From contig JALKBU010000677.1 in assembly GCA_023091735.1 (NCBI GenBank), positions 1-28,099 on the forward strand: a DNA stretch of 28,099 nucleotides. Reading direction: 5' to 3'. Below, piece after piece: positions 1-9,415 of this stretch. The stretch is from Trichomonas tenax (lineage: Eukaryota > Parabasalia > Trichomonadida > Trichomonadidae). How positions within the stretch are numbered: position 1 is the stretch's first letter; the number at the start of each line of letters is the position of its first letter. The notes under the pieces were generated by a model. The model did not search any database and was not told where the DNA came from. It saw nothing but the letters and a program-made list of their open reading frames with translations. The translations under genes and the position numbers were made by a program.

Positions 1-990
1 GAATTCTTCTGCAACATCGTCTGGTACCAATGGATTGTTTGGACTGTTGTTGGCGAAGACGAATGTCTTCATTGCCTTCTTGCTGTTCATTCGATACATC
101 TCTTGTGTTTTGTATGCTTGAGCTTGCCTCTGCTTCTTCTTCAGGTTGTCCATTTCTATCTCTTCTTCATTCAACTGCGATTTGAGCCAGTTGATCTTTC
201 TAATTGCATTGTCGAGGTCTTGCTGGACGAACGCATCAATTTCTGTGAATGACACGTCGCTTGGGTTTGCTCCGAATAGTTCCTTTGCAACTGGCTCATT
301 GATTTTTCTCGCCAGTGCAAGGATAGAGTCTTTGGTGAAGCTAATAGTGTTGAGGAGATTAATGTCATTTTCAAATTTTGGATTCTGTCTGATTTCGATA
401 ATCTTCTCTAGGCTTATTGCGAGTTTGTGTTCTTGTGTGTTATGGTACTTAATGGTTCCCACGTTGATCTCTATTGTGTTCTCTTCGTTTGTGAGAGGTG
501 ATCTCTTCTGTCCTCCCAGTCGAAGTTTATCTTTGATTACTTGCTGGATTTTAAACATCAGGAGGTTGTAAATGCATTCGGTCAGTTCCCATTTTTCTTC
601 TTGTTTCTTTAATTTCTGGAATGTTAATGTCGCTCGAAACATGAGGCAATTGATATCCCATCTGATTAAATCGTTAATCTGGAACTTGATTTTGGACGGT
701 TGCTCTGTGGTGAGTGCTGGGAGGAGGTCCTCCGTTGATATTTTCTCATTGTTAGCAACTATTTTGTCATATTCCGCTTTGGAGAGAGGCTGGAGGTCCC
801 TTTCGTCATACTTCGGAACCTCGTCCTTCTTCTTGTTCTGTCTCGTTTCTTCTTTTCTTCTGCTGTTGTTATGATTTTGGCCTTGATTGTTCTCTTTGTG
901 TCGAGACTGATTGTTGTCTGCACTCTTGGAACTTCTTGGCTTTTGTTTGGAAGAGACTTCTGCTTCTTTTCCTTGTCTTTTGAATTGCTT
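1..990 (-). pseudogene. retroelement ORF continuation after frameshift, pre-RT region (partial)
   Basis: A second minus frame is open from 990 to position 1 with no stop and continues beyond the window. It begins basic and Asn/Lys-rich, then becomes a mixed, well-behaved protein sequence with W, Y, F and C residues and a Lys/Glu/Gln coiled-coil-like stretch near 180-100. The switch from the upstream frame must fall between 990 (a TAA in this frame at 993-991) and 759, most likely in the Lys-rich stretch at 955-990; it equals loss of one base (or gain of two). No RT motif is reached before the window ends. I do not recognise a named domain here; the assignment to the retroelement rests on continuity with the finger region. 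Confidence 0.5.
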
Positions 991-2051
991 TTATGTGGAG
1001 TCTTTGGAGGCTCCTGGGTTTCTTCCGTTTCCTGATCGCTCATTTCAGGATAAGGAAGTGTGTTCTCTTCTTCCAATATTTGATCAGACTCGCTTTCGAT
1101 GATGCTATCATATAACTCATCTTCAGTGTCTTGATCCTGATTGTTTGTTGTATCTTCAACTCCTTCTTCAATTTCTTGACCTTCTTCGTCATGGCTGGAT
1201 GGAATCTCTTCTTCGGGTTGCAGCTGCTGACTTTCTTCATCAAGAGCAGCTGGAGTGTTTTGTTCTTCTTCATGGCGAGGCTCTTCATGTTCAGCTTCTG
1301 GTTCATGATTTTCTTCTTGGTCTGGTTGAACTTCTTCTTCGCCTTCTAATCTGATTTTGACTCAGAAGACAAGGTCATATGGTTCGATTTCCTGTGTGTG
1401 GCCTTGGACTCTCTTGTCTAAATGTGAGTGTGATATATGAGCAATGAGGTTCTTCCTGCTGTTAGATATTGCTTTGCAATGCGGGCATCCATAACCTGAC
1501 CCCTCGGGGAGGGTGTTCTCCAAAGTTATGATGCGTCCTTGCTGGCAAATATCAACTAAGAATGCCCAATATTTGTTCATGTTATCATGATATTCGCTCT
1601 TCCAGATCTTGTAGAATGATGCGTGTACTTTCTTGGCTTCATTCCACAGATGATCATCCATTCCTTTTTCGGATACTGAGATCTGTCGGCAGAGCGGGAA
1701 GAAATCGATTGTATCAATAAGGTATATACCTCCATCTTCTTTGCGAGTGCGTGTGTAATAAATGAATGATCCACTTATTGCTTGAATTACTGTGAGGAAG
1801 TTGACTCGTGGAATTGTTCTTCCTGGGTGGCATTGCTGCCAGTGTCTCTTTCTCTGAGATTGCACTGGATGGGCTTTGCAGCCTGGATAGCCACATATTG
1901 TATATTTGTGATGGCTTGGCGGAAACGTCTCTGAATAAAAAAGCGCTAACTCAATAACATCTTTGTTGTAGATGTCTTCAATGGAATGTATGAGTGTTCT
2001 GTAGTTTCGCCTCATTGTGCGAATTGCTTCTGATTGAGCTATGTCGTATAT
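1..2051 (-). mobile_element. 5' part of a probable R2/CRE-like non-LTR retrotransposon (decayed, runs off window)
   Basis: Minus-strand reading gives one long coding region from about 2051 to the left edge. It starts right after a truncated tRNA-Asn. In order it holds two C2H2-type fingers, a long Glu/Gln-rich acidic linker (about 1350-1050), a Lys/Arg/Asn-rich basic stretch (about 1000-840), and a helical region with Lys-rich coiled-coil character that reaches position 1. The reverse transcriptase and endonuclease expected for such an element would lie beyond the left edge, so the class is inferred. N-terminal C2H2 fingers followed by a basic pre-RT region are known in site-specific R2/NeSL/CRE-type elements. 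The frame is broken by a TGA at 1364-1362 and by one frameshift between 990 and 759, so this copy is inactive. Confidence 0.6.
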
Positions 2052-2063
2052 AATCGAACACAC
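759..2063 (-). pseudogene. retroelement ORF, N-terminal zinc-finger and acidic/basic linker part
   Basis: One frame is open from 2063 to 759 except for a single TGA at 1364-1362. The first real ATG in frame is at 2015; upstream the frame is open into the tRNA remnant without an ATG. Finger 1 has the pattern C-x4-C-x11-H-x4-H (begins CGYPGC) and finger 2 has C-x2-C-x12-H-x4-H (begins CPHC). Past the TGA the same frame continues as an acidic stretch rich in Glu, Gln, Asp and Pro, then a Lys-rich stretch. Continuity of composition across the TGA argues for one former protein rather than two genes. Such fingers in this class bind the target DNA; that role is inferred here. The tail of the frame below about 960 is probably not the native frame. 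Confidence 0.6.
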
Positions 2064-2112
2064 GACTTCCAGATTAACAGTCTGACACTCTAACCAACTG
2101 AGTTAGGGAGGA
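2052..2112 (-). tRNA. truncated tRNA-Asn (anticodon GTT), cut at the end of the T loop
   Basis: Read on the minus strand from 2112, this gives a 7-nt acceptor strand TCCTCCC, TA at positions 8-9, D stem ACTC/GAGT around AGTTGGTTA, anticodon stem TCAGA/TCTGG with loop CTGTTAA (anticodon GTT), variable loop AAGTC, T-stem strand GTGTG and loop TTCGATT. The expected pairing strands CACAC and GGGAGGA are missing: the sequence switches at once to the retroelement ORF. The A box (TAACTCAGTTGG) is intact and the B box is cut near its end. The gene is therefore split, not merely mutated. The 3' third would be expected at the other end of the element, off the window. Confidence 0.75.
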
Positions 2113-2437
2113 TCGCTGACACACTCTTATGTTTTTAACTATGAAATATTTATATGAAACGTTAAACATCAATCAAGATAGAATGTGCTACATGAAACAA
2201 TATTCGGCATTCTTTATGTATACTATAAATCATCGATTTATACAGCTGTTTCTCAGTGGAAACTTGGAAGGTAATAGATAGAGTAATATTAATTGTATAG
2301 AATTAGTTAGTTAAAATCATATTATTAACGTTTTTTGGCGGTTTTATTGATAAAATATGGTAAATATATAAAAAAATCGAGAAATAATTACGATAAAATG
2401 AATTTTTATATCAATCTAGTTCGTAGTTTGATCAAAA

Positions 2438-2554
2438 ATGGAAAACTTAAATGAAGCTTATGATGTTTCTTATGGAAGATTTAAGACTGCAACACGATTA
2501 GATGGTTGTAAAACCGAGAAAAATATGCAATTTTCAACAAAATCGATTTCATAG
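2438..2554 (+). pseudogene. short ORF or 5' gene fragment, 38 codons
   Basis: An ATG with AT-rich upstream sequence (TCAAAA six bases before it) opens a 38-codon frame of normal amino-acid mixture (begins MENLNEAYDVSYGRF) that ends at a TAG. No family is recognised. It could be the 5' remnant of a trichomonad gene, a small protein gene or chance. Downstream sequence in the other frames gives no clear continuation. Confidence 0.2.
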
Positions 2555-2647
2555 ACTAATCAACGAGGTAAAGTGTGATATTACATTGTTGTGGAATTAA
2601 ATGTAAACAGTGTAGACATAGCTTACCTCAAAATCAGTCGTTTACAG

Positions 2648-2775
2648 TCAACCTTAGAAATGATTCAATATTATCGCTAATAATTACCTCGAAATCTCTT
2701 TCTTACACTCAACCTAAGAAGCGATTCAATATTGTTGCTAATAATTATCTCATACACTTTCACCCTAAGACAATT
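2648..2775 (+). repeat. imperfect tandem repeat, about 61-bp unit, two copies plus a partial third
   Basis: Copy 1 starts at 2648 (TCAACCTTAGAA), copy 2 at 2709 (TCAACCTAAGAA). Both continue with GATTCAATATT, GCTAATAATTA and a CTC-rich tail with scattered substitutions. A third partial start (TCACCCTAAGA) lies at 2760. An 89-codon frame covering this block is most likely a by-product of the repeat. Confidence 0.6.
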
Positions 2776-3272
2776 CGTAAAAATCTCTCGAGTGTGTATC
2801 TCAGATACCGTTTGTTGTTGCTTTCCTTATGTGCAATCTTATAATAAAATTTTATCTTATTTTCTATTAAAATTTTACTATCAATTTCTTTAATTGTAGC
2901 GTAACATTATACTCATGATAACCTATTATTCGATTTCCAAATCAACTACTATTAGATGCTGTTGGTGGAGGAGTTATAATGCAATTAATTTTTTTCTAAA
3001 AGCATTCAATTTTTGAAAAATAATAACTCTTTATAAAGCATAGTTACATTCTGGTGATTGATATAATCCGTTGTAATCGGTGATATTTAATAAAGTTAAG
3101 TTTGGCAAATATTGCAATTTTGAATTCATCCAAAATAGTATTTCCATCATATACATTTGGCATATATTATAGACCTAATGGAGTAGAGTCATTCATTACA
3201 ATATAAGTATATATTGACTAAGTGGAATTTGATTTATTTGGTGTTGAAAAAATCTGACATGTCAGGTCATCC

Positions 3273-6200
3273 TTAAATAAGTGGAGTGGCCATTTCTTGT
3301 GTAGATTCCTGTAGTTTCTTCTTCTTGGTGCAGAACACAATAGATACAATTATTGCGATAACAGCAATGACTACAATGAAGCCAATGCCTGTATACAGCA
3401 ATATCTTCTTTGTCTTTGCAGAAGAAGAATCTGAATGATTTGCCGGATAGTAAGCAACAACGCATTTTCCTTCGACGCGGGCTGAAACTATACTTCCATT
3501 GAAATTGAGTGATTCAACTTCAAGGCCTCTATCACAGCAGAGCATATTTTCTTTGTCAGATTCTGTGAGATCAGACTTGATTGATAAATTTTTGATCTTG
3601 CAGTATCCCGAAGTTTTGAGCGAAGTTGGTTTTGTTTCTTGTGAGATATTAATATAATCGCTCGTGAAATTAGTAAGGTAACCAACAACTGTTGTGTCAA
3701 CTATAACAGAGTCCTTCACATTCATTGATACAAATTCAACACGGCTTTCTTTTCCAACAGTTTTATTAATTGCAACAAATCTTTCAATTGTAAATGTTTC
3801 ACTTCCTTTTGGATTGAAACCGATGCCGCAAGTTCTTGGTGCTGTGAAGTTGGCGATGATATCCTTATTGTTTGTGCTGAAGTATGGATAGAAATCATCG
3901 ACATAAGGTCTAATTGGATAAGTGAATCTTATTGTGTTTGTTGATTTGATATTAACATTTCTGCCTTCGAAATTCAATGGAAGCAAAAGTGGGAAATCTC
4001 CGTCTGTTACTACATTGACATTCAGGTTTGTTAAATCAAAGCCCTGATCCGCGATTAAAAATGGTTTACTGGAATGAGGGAATTGGCCTTTGAAGAAATA
4101 CGTTTTCGCGTTAGTTAATGTGTATAACTTGCCCTCAGGAACTTCTGTCATATTTGTGGTGAAAGAAATAGAGTCTGTTTGAGTTGATGGCAATGTAAGA
4201 TCAGCAGTGTTTGAATTTACGTAAATTTCACCTTTGTTGTAAATGATATAAAATCCATTCTCAATAAAATGAAGACTTTTGGCTGCAATGTTGATTTGTA
4301 AATTAAGATATGTATTCATTACTGCATATTGAACTGTTGTGACATCAAGATTCATCAAACTAGCATTTAGAGTCATTTTAGCACCCAATAATTCAGCAGA
4401 GTCCATTATTGTCAGTTGGTTTGGCTTGAAAATAACATCTTCGTCGAATGTTACTTTTGATCCCTTAAAAACTAAAGCAGACCTAACAAAGCCAAGATTT
4501 TGTGCGTGCTTAACACTCATAATGACATTTGTTGCTGCAAATTGTGATTGAATGTTTGTGTAAAGTAAGTTAACAACAGCTTTTCCTCCTTCAATTCTCA
4601 TTCCAACTAAATTTGTTTTCTTTGAAGAACACTTGATAGAAAGGTTTGAGTAATTTGATTGAACAATAATTGCTGCTTCGGCATTCTTGAAGTTAGCAAT
4701 ATCAAATTCAGTATTTTGTGATTCAATGTTCACAATAACGCCTTTTGTATATGTCTGAACATATTTTGTCCAGTTATTCGAAAATTCTTCAAAGAAATAA
4801 CGCTCTGGTAAATCAGCGCATCCTGATGCAATATAAGAACCACCAATGCATACTTTCAATATGTATGCTAAAGGAGAACGTGCGAGAGTGATTGATACTG
4901 TGTTGCCTTTCTTGGAAAACATAAAGCTTTGTGAGTCTTTGAAAGCTTCAATTTCGTCATCTATTGGATTATCAATGAACTCTATCTTTGAGAGATCAAG
5001 ATCTGTGATTATTGCATCAAATGTTACTTTGTTATCATAAAACAAATTATCAAAGTAAGCCGCATTGTATTCAGTAGGATTGTTCTTGTTTGAACTGAAT
5101 ACGTAATTGATCTTTGTTGCCTTCTTGATTGTTATTGGATAAAGACCATCCTCGTTGTGTATTTGCCTTATAAATGAATCTCCATCAAACACGATTTCAT
5201 TAACTATCAGAGGAACTGCACCATAAACAACTTTTCCTTTAAGATTTATTGTCGCATCAATGATGATTGAAAGATTTGAAGTTTGGGAGTCGTCAACATA
5301 GAACGCTTCAACATTGAAAGGTTGTTTTGATCTGATTGTAGTATTAAATCCAACAACAACCTGTGTGAAGATTTGATTTGGGCAATCCAATTCTATTGTT
5401 GAACTATTTTGAATGGATAATGTTGAATGTAAAGCACATTTTGAGGTCAATTTATTGCCTGTTCCACTAACTTTAAAAACTTCGAGATAAAGTTCATTCA
5501 AGCTTATTACTTCACCTCCACCAGTTAATGATAATTGGAACAATGGCTTCTTATGGCCAGATTTATCATCTATTGTAAGCTTGCATTTTGTGGCTGTAAT
5601 GACCATAAATGGTTCTTCCCAGAGCAGATCAATTGGATTTATTTCAAGTGAGGAATCTTTTGAGAAAACAAGACTTGATATTGAAGCTTCGCTAGAGTAT
5701 CCAGTAACAAATGGATATGTGATCTTTTTACCATTTGAATATGTGATTGTGACGTCCTTATCTTTGAGTACTGCTTTCACATTATCGTCGATATTCTGGA
5801 ATGCAATAGTGGGATTATTATTTGATCTAACAACAATATCATATTGTGGCTTGTAACCACCAAAGAATGTGCATTTTGTAGAAATCGCTAATATTTGAAT
5901 ATTTTCTAAAGAGTCAAATGCTGACACTAAAGATTGACCTTCAAGCATTTTCGCATTCATAAAGTTAACTTTAGAATTCGAATAGAAAAGTGAAAGATCA
6001 ATGTGAGCTTTTTCACCTGAGTAAATGTTAACGGTGATATATTCAGTGATAATTCTCTCAACTTGATTAAGATTTCTAATCTTTAATTTATTTTGGACTT
6101 TCGGCTTTCCACTAAACTGAAAAGCAGCTCCAGAATGGAATCCATCAAGATTTAGCTCTAATTCTTCGTTATTAGCATCGATTTTAAGTAAATAATTATT

Positions 6201-6413
6201 TTTCTCGCTTTTTGATTGCGAAATGCTTTGAACTAGCATGTCCCAGCTATCATACATCACGTATCTTGATGTGCAAAACTTTTTATCCTGCGAATAACAC
6301 GCAAAATAATTAGTTACAGCTAAAATCGAAATTAAAAGCATTTGAAAACTGTCAATTTTCAAAAAGTGTCGATTTTTTGTCAAGCGACTGCACTTTGGAT
6401 TCTCCAATGTCAA
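3273..6413 (-). CDS. large type I membrane surface protein, family not recognised
   Basis: An uninterrupted frame of 1046 codons. The best signal peptide begins at Met25 (ATG at 6341; begins MLLISILAVTNYFACYSQ), so translation may start there and not at 6413, where the first 24 residues are charged. The long ectodomain (about 970 residues) is rich in Asn, Ser, Thr, Ile and Val, poor in Cys, has many N-x-S/T sites, and looks beta-rich. A single membrane span lies at about residues 1003-1027 (ILLYTGIGFIVVIAVIAIIV), followed by a short Lys-rich cytoplasmic tail (CTKKKK...). Signal peptide, ectodomain, one span and basic tail fit a cell-surface or endosomal protein, possibly an adhesin-like lineage-specific family. 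No BspA leucine-rich, Pmp-like or protease motif is seen. The frame looks intact. Confidence 0.8.
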   Translation of the reverse strand: MTLENPKCSRLTKNRHFLKIDSFQMLLISILAVTNYFACYSQDKKFCTSRYVMYDSWDMLVQSISQSKSEKNNYLLKIDANNEELELNLDGFHSGAAFQFSGKPKVQNKLKIRNLNQVERIITEYITVNIYSGEKAHIDLSLFYSNSKVNFMNAKMLEGQSLVSAFDSLENIQILAISTKCTFFGGYKPQYDIVVRSNNNPTIAFQNIDDNVKAVLKDKDVTITYSNGKKITYPFVTGYSSEASISSLVFSKDSSLEINPIDLLWEEPFMVITATKCKLTIDDKSGHKKPLFQLSLTGGGEVISLNELYLEVFKVSGTGNKLTSKCALHSTLSIQNSSTIELDCPNQIFTQVVVGFNTTIRSKQPFNVEAFYVDDSQTSNLSIIIDATINLKGKVVYGAVPLIVNEIVFDGDSFIRQIHNEDGLYPITIKKATKINYVFSSNKNNPTEYNAAYFDNLFYDNKVTFDAIITDLDLSKIEFIDNPIDDEIEAFKDSQSFMFSKKGNTVSITLARSPLAYILKVCIGGSYIASGCADLPERYFFEEFSNNWTKYVQTYTKGVIVNIESQNTEFDIANFKNAEAAIIVQSNYSNLSIKCSSKKTNLVGMRIEGGKAVVNLLYTNIQSQFAATNVIMSVKHAQNLGFVRSALVFKGSKVTFDEDVIFKPNQLTIMDSAELLGAKMTLNASLMNLDVTTVQYAVMNTYLNLQINIAAKSLHFIENGFYIIYNKGEIYVNSNTADLTLPSTQTDSISFTTNMTEVPEGKLYTLTNAKTYFFKGQFPHSSKPFLIADQGFDLTNLNVNVVTDGDFPLLLPLNFEGRNVNIKSTNTIRFTYPIRPYVDDFYPYFSTNNKDIIANFTAPRTCGIGFNPKGSETFTIERFVAINKTVGKESRVEFVSMNVKDSVIVDTTVVGYLTNFTSDYINISQETKPTSLKTSGYCKIKNLSIKSDLTESDKENMLCCDRGLEVESLNFNGSIVSARVEGKCVVAYYPANHSDSSSAKTKKILLYTGIGFIVVIAVIAIIVSIVFCTKKKKLQESTQEMATPLI

Positions 6414-7000
6414 AGAATGCTATGCATCGCGAAATTAGAAAATTTTATGTAAAATTAAGAAAAAAATGAAGCCTTACTAATGAAGCTGTGATTGGATATA
6501 TAATATAGAGATTTAGCCGAACTCATTTCGCATATCGGCTTGAACAATTCTGTTTTATTACATTATTTCATTAAATCAAAGATCGATTTAAATGATGATA
6601 TATTCTTTTACCATATGTAGCTTTTTGAGCACATTATATTTATATACATTGATTAAAGAATTTATAAACTTGCATTACGATTAAACAAAAATGATTAACC
6701 AAGTCATGACTTCTGAAATATTAGGAAAAGTAATTATATAAACATAAATTTGCAAAAGCTAAATTAATACTCTGCCTTATCGGCTATATAACCACTATGG
6801 AGATATGTTTCATTTGCTTTTAATTCTTATTATATTTTCGCTTTTTAGACTCTGTGTTTGAAAAAATGAAAAACGAATAATTGCAATGATATGATATTCA
6901 ATGTATCAATGTATTTATTTTCAATCAACAAATAGTTGTAGTCACTACCTTAATAATGGTAAAATTGGGATTGTAATTTAGAAAAAGTACCATAATTTTA
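6414..7000. other. AT-rich intergenic region between divergent genes
   Basis: About 590 bases with no supported ORF, RNA gene or repeat. It would contain the promoters of the surface protein (minus) and of the ankyrin pseudogene (plus). A TCATTTTTTT stretch on the minus strand near 6464-6475 could be an initiator, but it is far from Met25. Confidence 0.5.
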
Positions 7001-8358
7001 ATGGCTGATGAAGAGAATTACATTGATGTGAGCAGTCTGAAGAAGCCCAATATATCTTCTGTTGATATCCCAGATATTTTGAAGGAACATATTGAGATAG
7101 TTTACATGATTTGGGCCATAAATAATCAAAGTTTTGGCGATGTATTTGAATCGATAAAAAGATTTGCCAATGATAACATTATTTCCATAAAATTTATCAT
7201 GAAGTTGATTGACACTGTTTCAGAATGTCGACCAAAACAACTTTCTGCGTTAGCAGAGCTCTGTAAACTAATCACAGAAAAATATAAGATCGATCTAAGT
7301 TCGGTTTCCAGTTATCAATTAAATGTAGTTTTAAACTCGAAATCACCAGCAACAAGAAAGAAAGTGATAGACATATATAATTCGAATGACATTTTTTATG
7401 CTGCTGCTTGGGATAGACTCGATGTTCTAACTCAATCCCTTTCAAAATTCCCTGAAAACATCAATAAAAAAGATTTCAAAAACTTATCGTTGATCGAATG
7501 TGCAGCAAAATATGGCTCAGAGGATTGCTTTAAATATTTATCTCTTAATGGAATGAAATATAGCAAGGCCATATGTGAATATTCTGTTGAAGGAGGTAAT
7601 GCCTGTATTGTAGAAATGATTGCAAATAATGGATTTTCATTCGATAATTTAATTGAAACTGCAATAAAATATCACCATAATGATATCGCTGATTGGATAA
7701 TAAGTAACTTCAAGGTATTAAAGTTCTCTATGTCAGTCTGCCTCTATTGTATGAATTTTGAAGCTGCTTTGTTCTGTTTTGAAAATGGATATGATATTAA
7801 TGAATGCTATACTGTTAAAGCGCATGCAGTTAATCACATTGTTATAACATTCATAAATTTTATTATGATATTCATCAATTTGATACAAATTTAATGAATA
7901 TCCATTAACTGTTGCAATTGAACAGCAATCATTACCATTGATCCGATTTTTAGTTGAAAATGGTGCTGATATCAATGTTGTGTTTTCTATTCATTTCAAA
8001 CTCAGGATATTCGAAATTAATTTTCAATATTCATTGTTTAATTATGCAGTTCAATTACATTTTTATGGTGTTCTTTATGTGCATATAGAATTCATCATAT
8101 CTGTATCATATTAAAAATTATCAAAGTATTATGTAATTCTTCAAAGATTTATGACGCTCATTAAAAAGTAACAAATGTCCTTTATCTGTAGCAATTGAAA
8201 CTGAAAATATCAATATTATTAAATATTTAATCGATAAAAGCTGTGATTTGAACGTAGTAATCAATGGGAGGAGTTTAATAGAGCTTATGAGTAAGAAGAA
8301 ATCACTGTACTTAATTGAATATTTGGCCACAATAAATAAATTGCCAAACGAAAACTAA
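7001..8358 (+). pseudogene. DUF3447/ankyrin-repeat protein, frameshifted
   Basis: The first 297-codon frame (7001-7894) begins MADEENYIDVSSLKK and has the helical N-terminal domain common in trichomonad ankyrin proteins (around residues 25-110), then degenerate ankyrin repeats from about residue 125. After about 7810 it turns into Ile/Phe-rich nonsense and stops. Ankyrin-like sequence resumes in a different frame at 7896 (PLTVAIEQQSL, then FLVENGADINV) and again in the third frame at 8176 (PLSVAIETENI, then YLIDKSCDLNV), ending at the TAA at 8356-8358. At least two frameshifts and AT-rich insertions therefore break the gene. Members of this family usually have many more repeats. The N-terminal half alone could still be expressed, but I judge it a pseudogene. 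Confidence 0.75.
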
Positions 8359-8382
8359 AATAAACACTGTTGTATTGTAGTA

Positions 8383-9129
8383 TCAGTCTAATTTCTTTTG
8401 ATTGCGTGAATTTCTCCAAAGTGAATAAACCAAGTAAATAATTAACGAAATAGTCGATGCAACGAGTAATTGTATAAATTTCTGTCTCGAAACGTCTTCA
8501 ATCAGCTTTATGCCTGGAATTATTACGGGTTGTGACCAAGAAATTGCATCAAAAGAAATGCATGCAGCGAAATCGTTAACGAGATCGACTGGAATAATGC
8601 ATTCTATTCTCCCGTGGTTGCAACTATCAGAGGCAATAATAACAGCACCGATTTTGCAGAATCCGTGCGAAGGACGATATTGGTCAATTAAACCCATAAA
8701 TCGAAACGCCAATTTATCGCCTTTTCTGAAATAATTGGAAGAATTACTGTAAACTCCAATGATCGTTGGTAACGGATGCGCGCATTGTGAAATTCCATCT
8801 CCTTGAAATCCTTCGTTACACTTGCAATAGCCGGGGTAATCACAGTGTGCATTGATGAGGCACGACTTTGAGCACTTCCAACAGCCTCTCCACGTTACTG
8901 GTTCGTCTCCAAAATATCCCATATCGCAAACAACGTATCCTTTGTAGTTATAATGTGTATGAGGTGGAAGGGACTGGCTTCCAATGTCTTTGCTTGTGAG
9001 GAATTCGTCTAAATTCCATTCTTTGTTGCTAATTCTTGGTTACATAAGAAATGTCACTTTTATGATATTCGAATCATGGAATAATGAATTCTTTTCGATT
9101 TCACTCCACAAAGATCCTCCTTCGCTGTG
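8383..9129 (-). pseudogene. C-terminal part of an EGF-like single-pass membrane protein, broken
   Basis: The clear part is 179 codons from an in-frame ATG at 8922, but the same frame continues upstream without an ATG to a TAA at 9042-9040, then on to a TAG at 9132-9130. Composition is protein-like throughout, so the true start lies further upstream and is lost. The protein has an EGF-like cysteine cluster (CSKSC, HCDYPGYCKCNEGFQGDG), a beta-rich segment of about 80 residues with paired cysteines resembling an IPT/TIG-type fold (weak), and a membrane span near the C-terminus (FIQLLVASTISLIIYLVYSL) with a short basic tail. This fits the membrane-proximal end of a surface protein. I do not recognise the full family. 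The stretch just upstream holds nothing that completes the N-terminus. Confidence 0.55.
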
Positions 9130-9415
9130 CTAATTAAACAACTATGAAATTTAAGATTTTATTCTTCACAATTAAGACACTCAAATACTGCTTTTGTGCG
9201 ATCATGAAAATTGAAGTAATTAGCTCAGATCGATACTTGAAAAGATATAACTCTAGTAGAATTAAGAAATAATGTTTATACATGGAAAGAACACTAAAAG
9301 AATATGAAAATTTGATATCAGTCATCATCATTCGAAAAATACAACTTCGGCCTTGTTCGCCATACTGCAGAATATATTAATGGCTATTTTCAATTAATCC
9401 TTCTTGGAACAAAAG

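Larger units (their letters stand above)
2113..3272. other. AT-rich intergenic region, no supported gene
   Basis: About 1.16 kb with many stops in all frames. It contains a possible 38-codon ORF at 2438-2554 and an imperfect tandem repeat near 2648-2775, listed separately. A short palindrome TGACATGTCA lies near 3256. Apart from the truncated tRNA at its left boundary I see no RNA gene. Confidence 0.6.

Noticed and set aside
146..1354. Plus-strand frames of 60-140 codons over the retroelement region
   Set aside because: They are Leu/Phe/Ser-rich antisense shadows of the minus-strand Glu/Lys-rich ORF.
2575..2844. 89-codon plus-strand frame in the spacer
   Set aside because: It starts at a non-ATG codon, overlaps the imperfect tandem repeat and has no protein-like conservation.
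8121..8330. Minus-strand 69-codon frame
   Set aside because: It is antisense to the last ankyrin-like segment of the pseudogene, which reads better on the plus strand.
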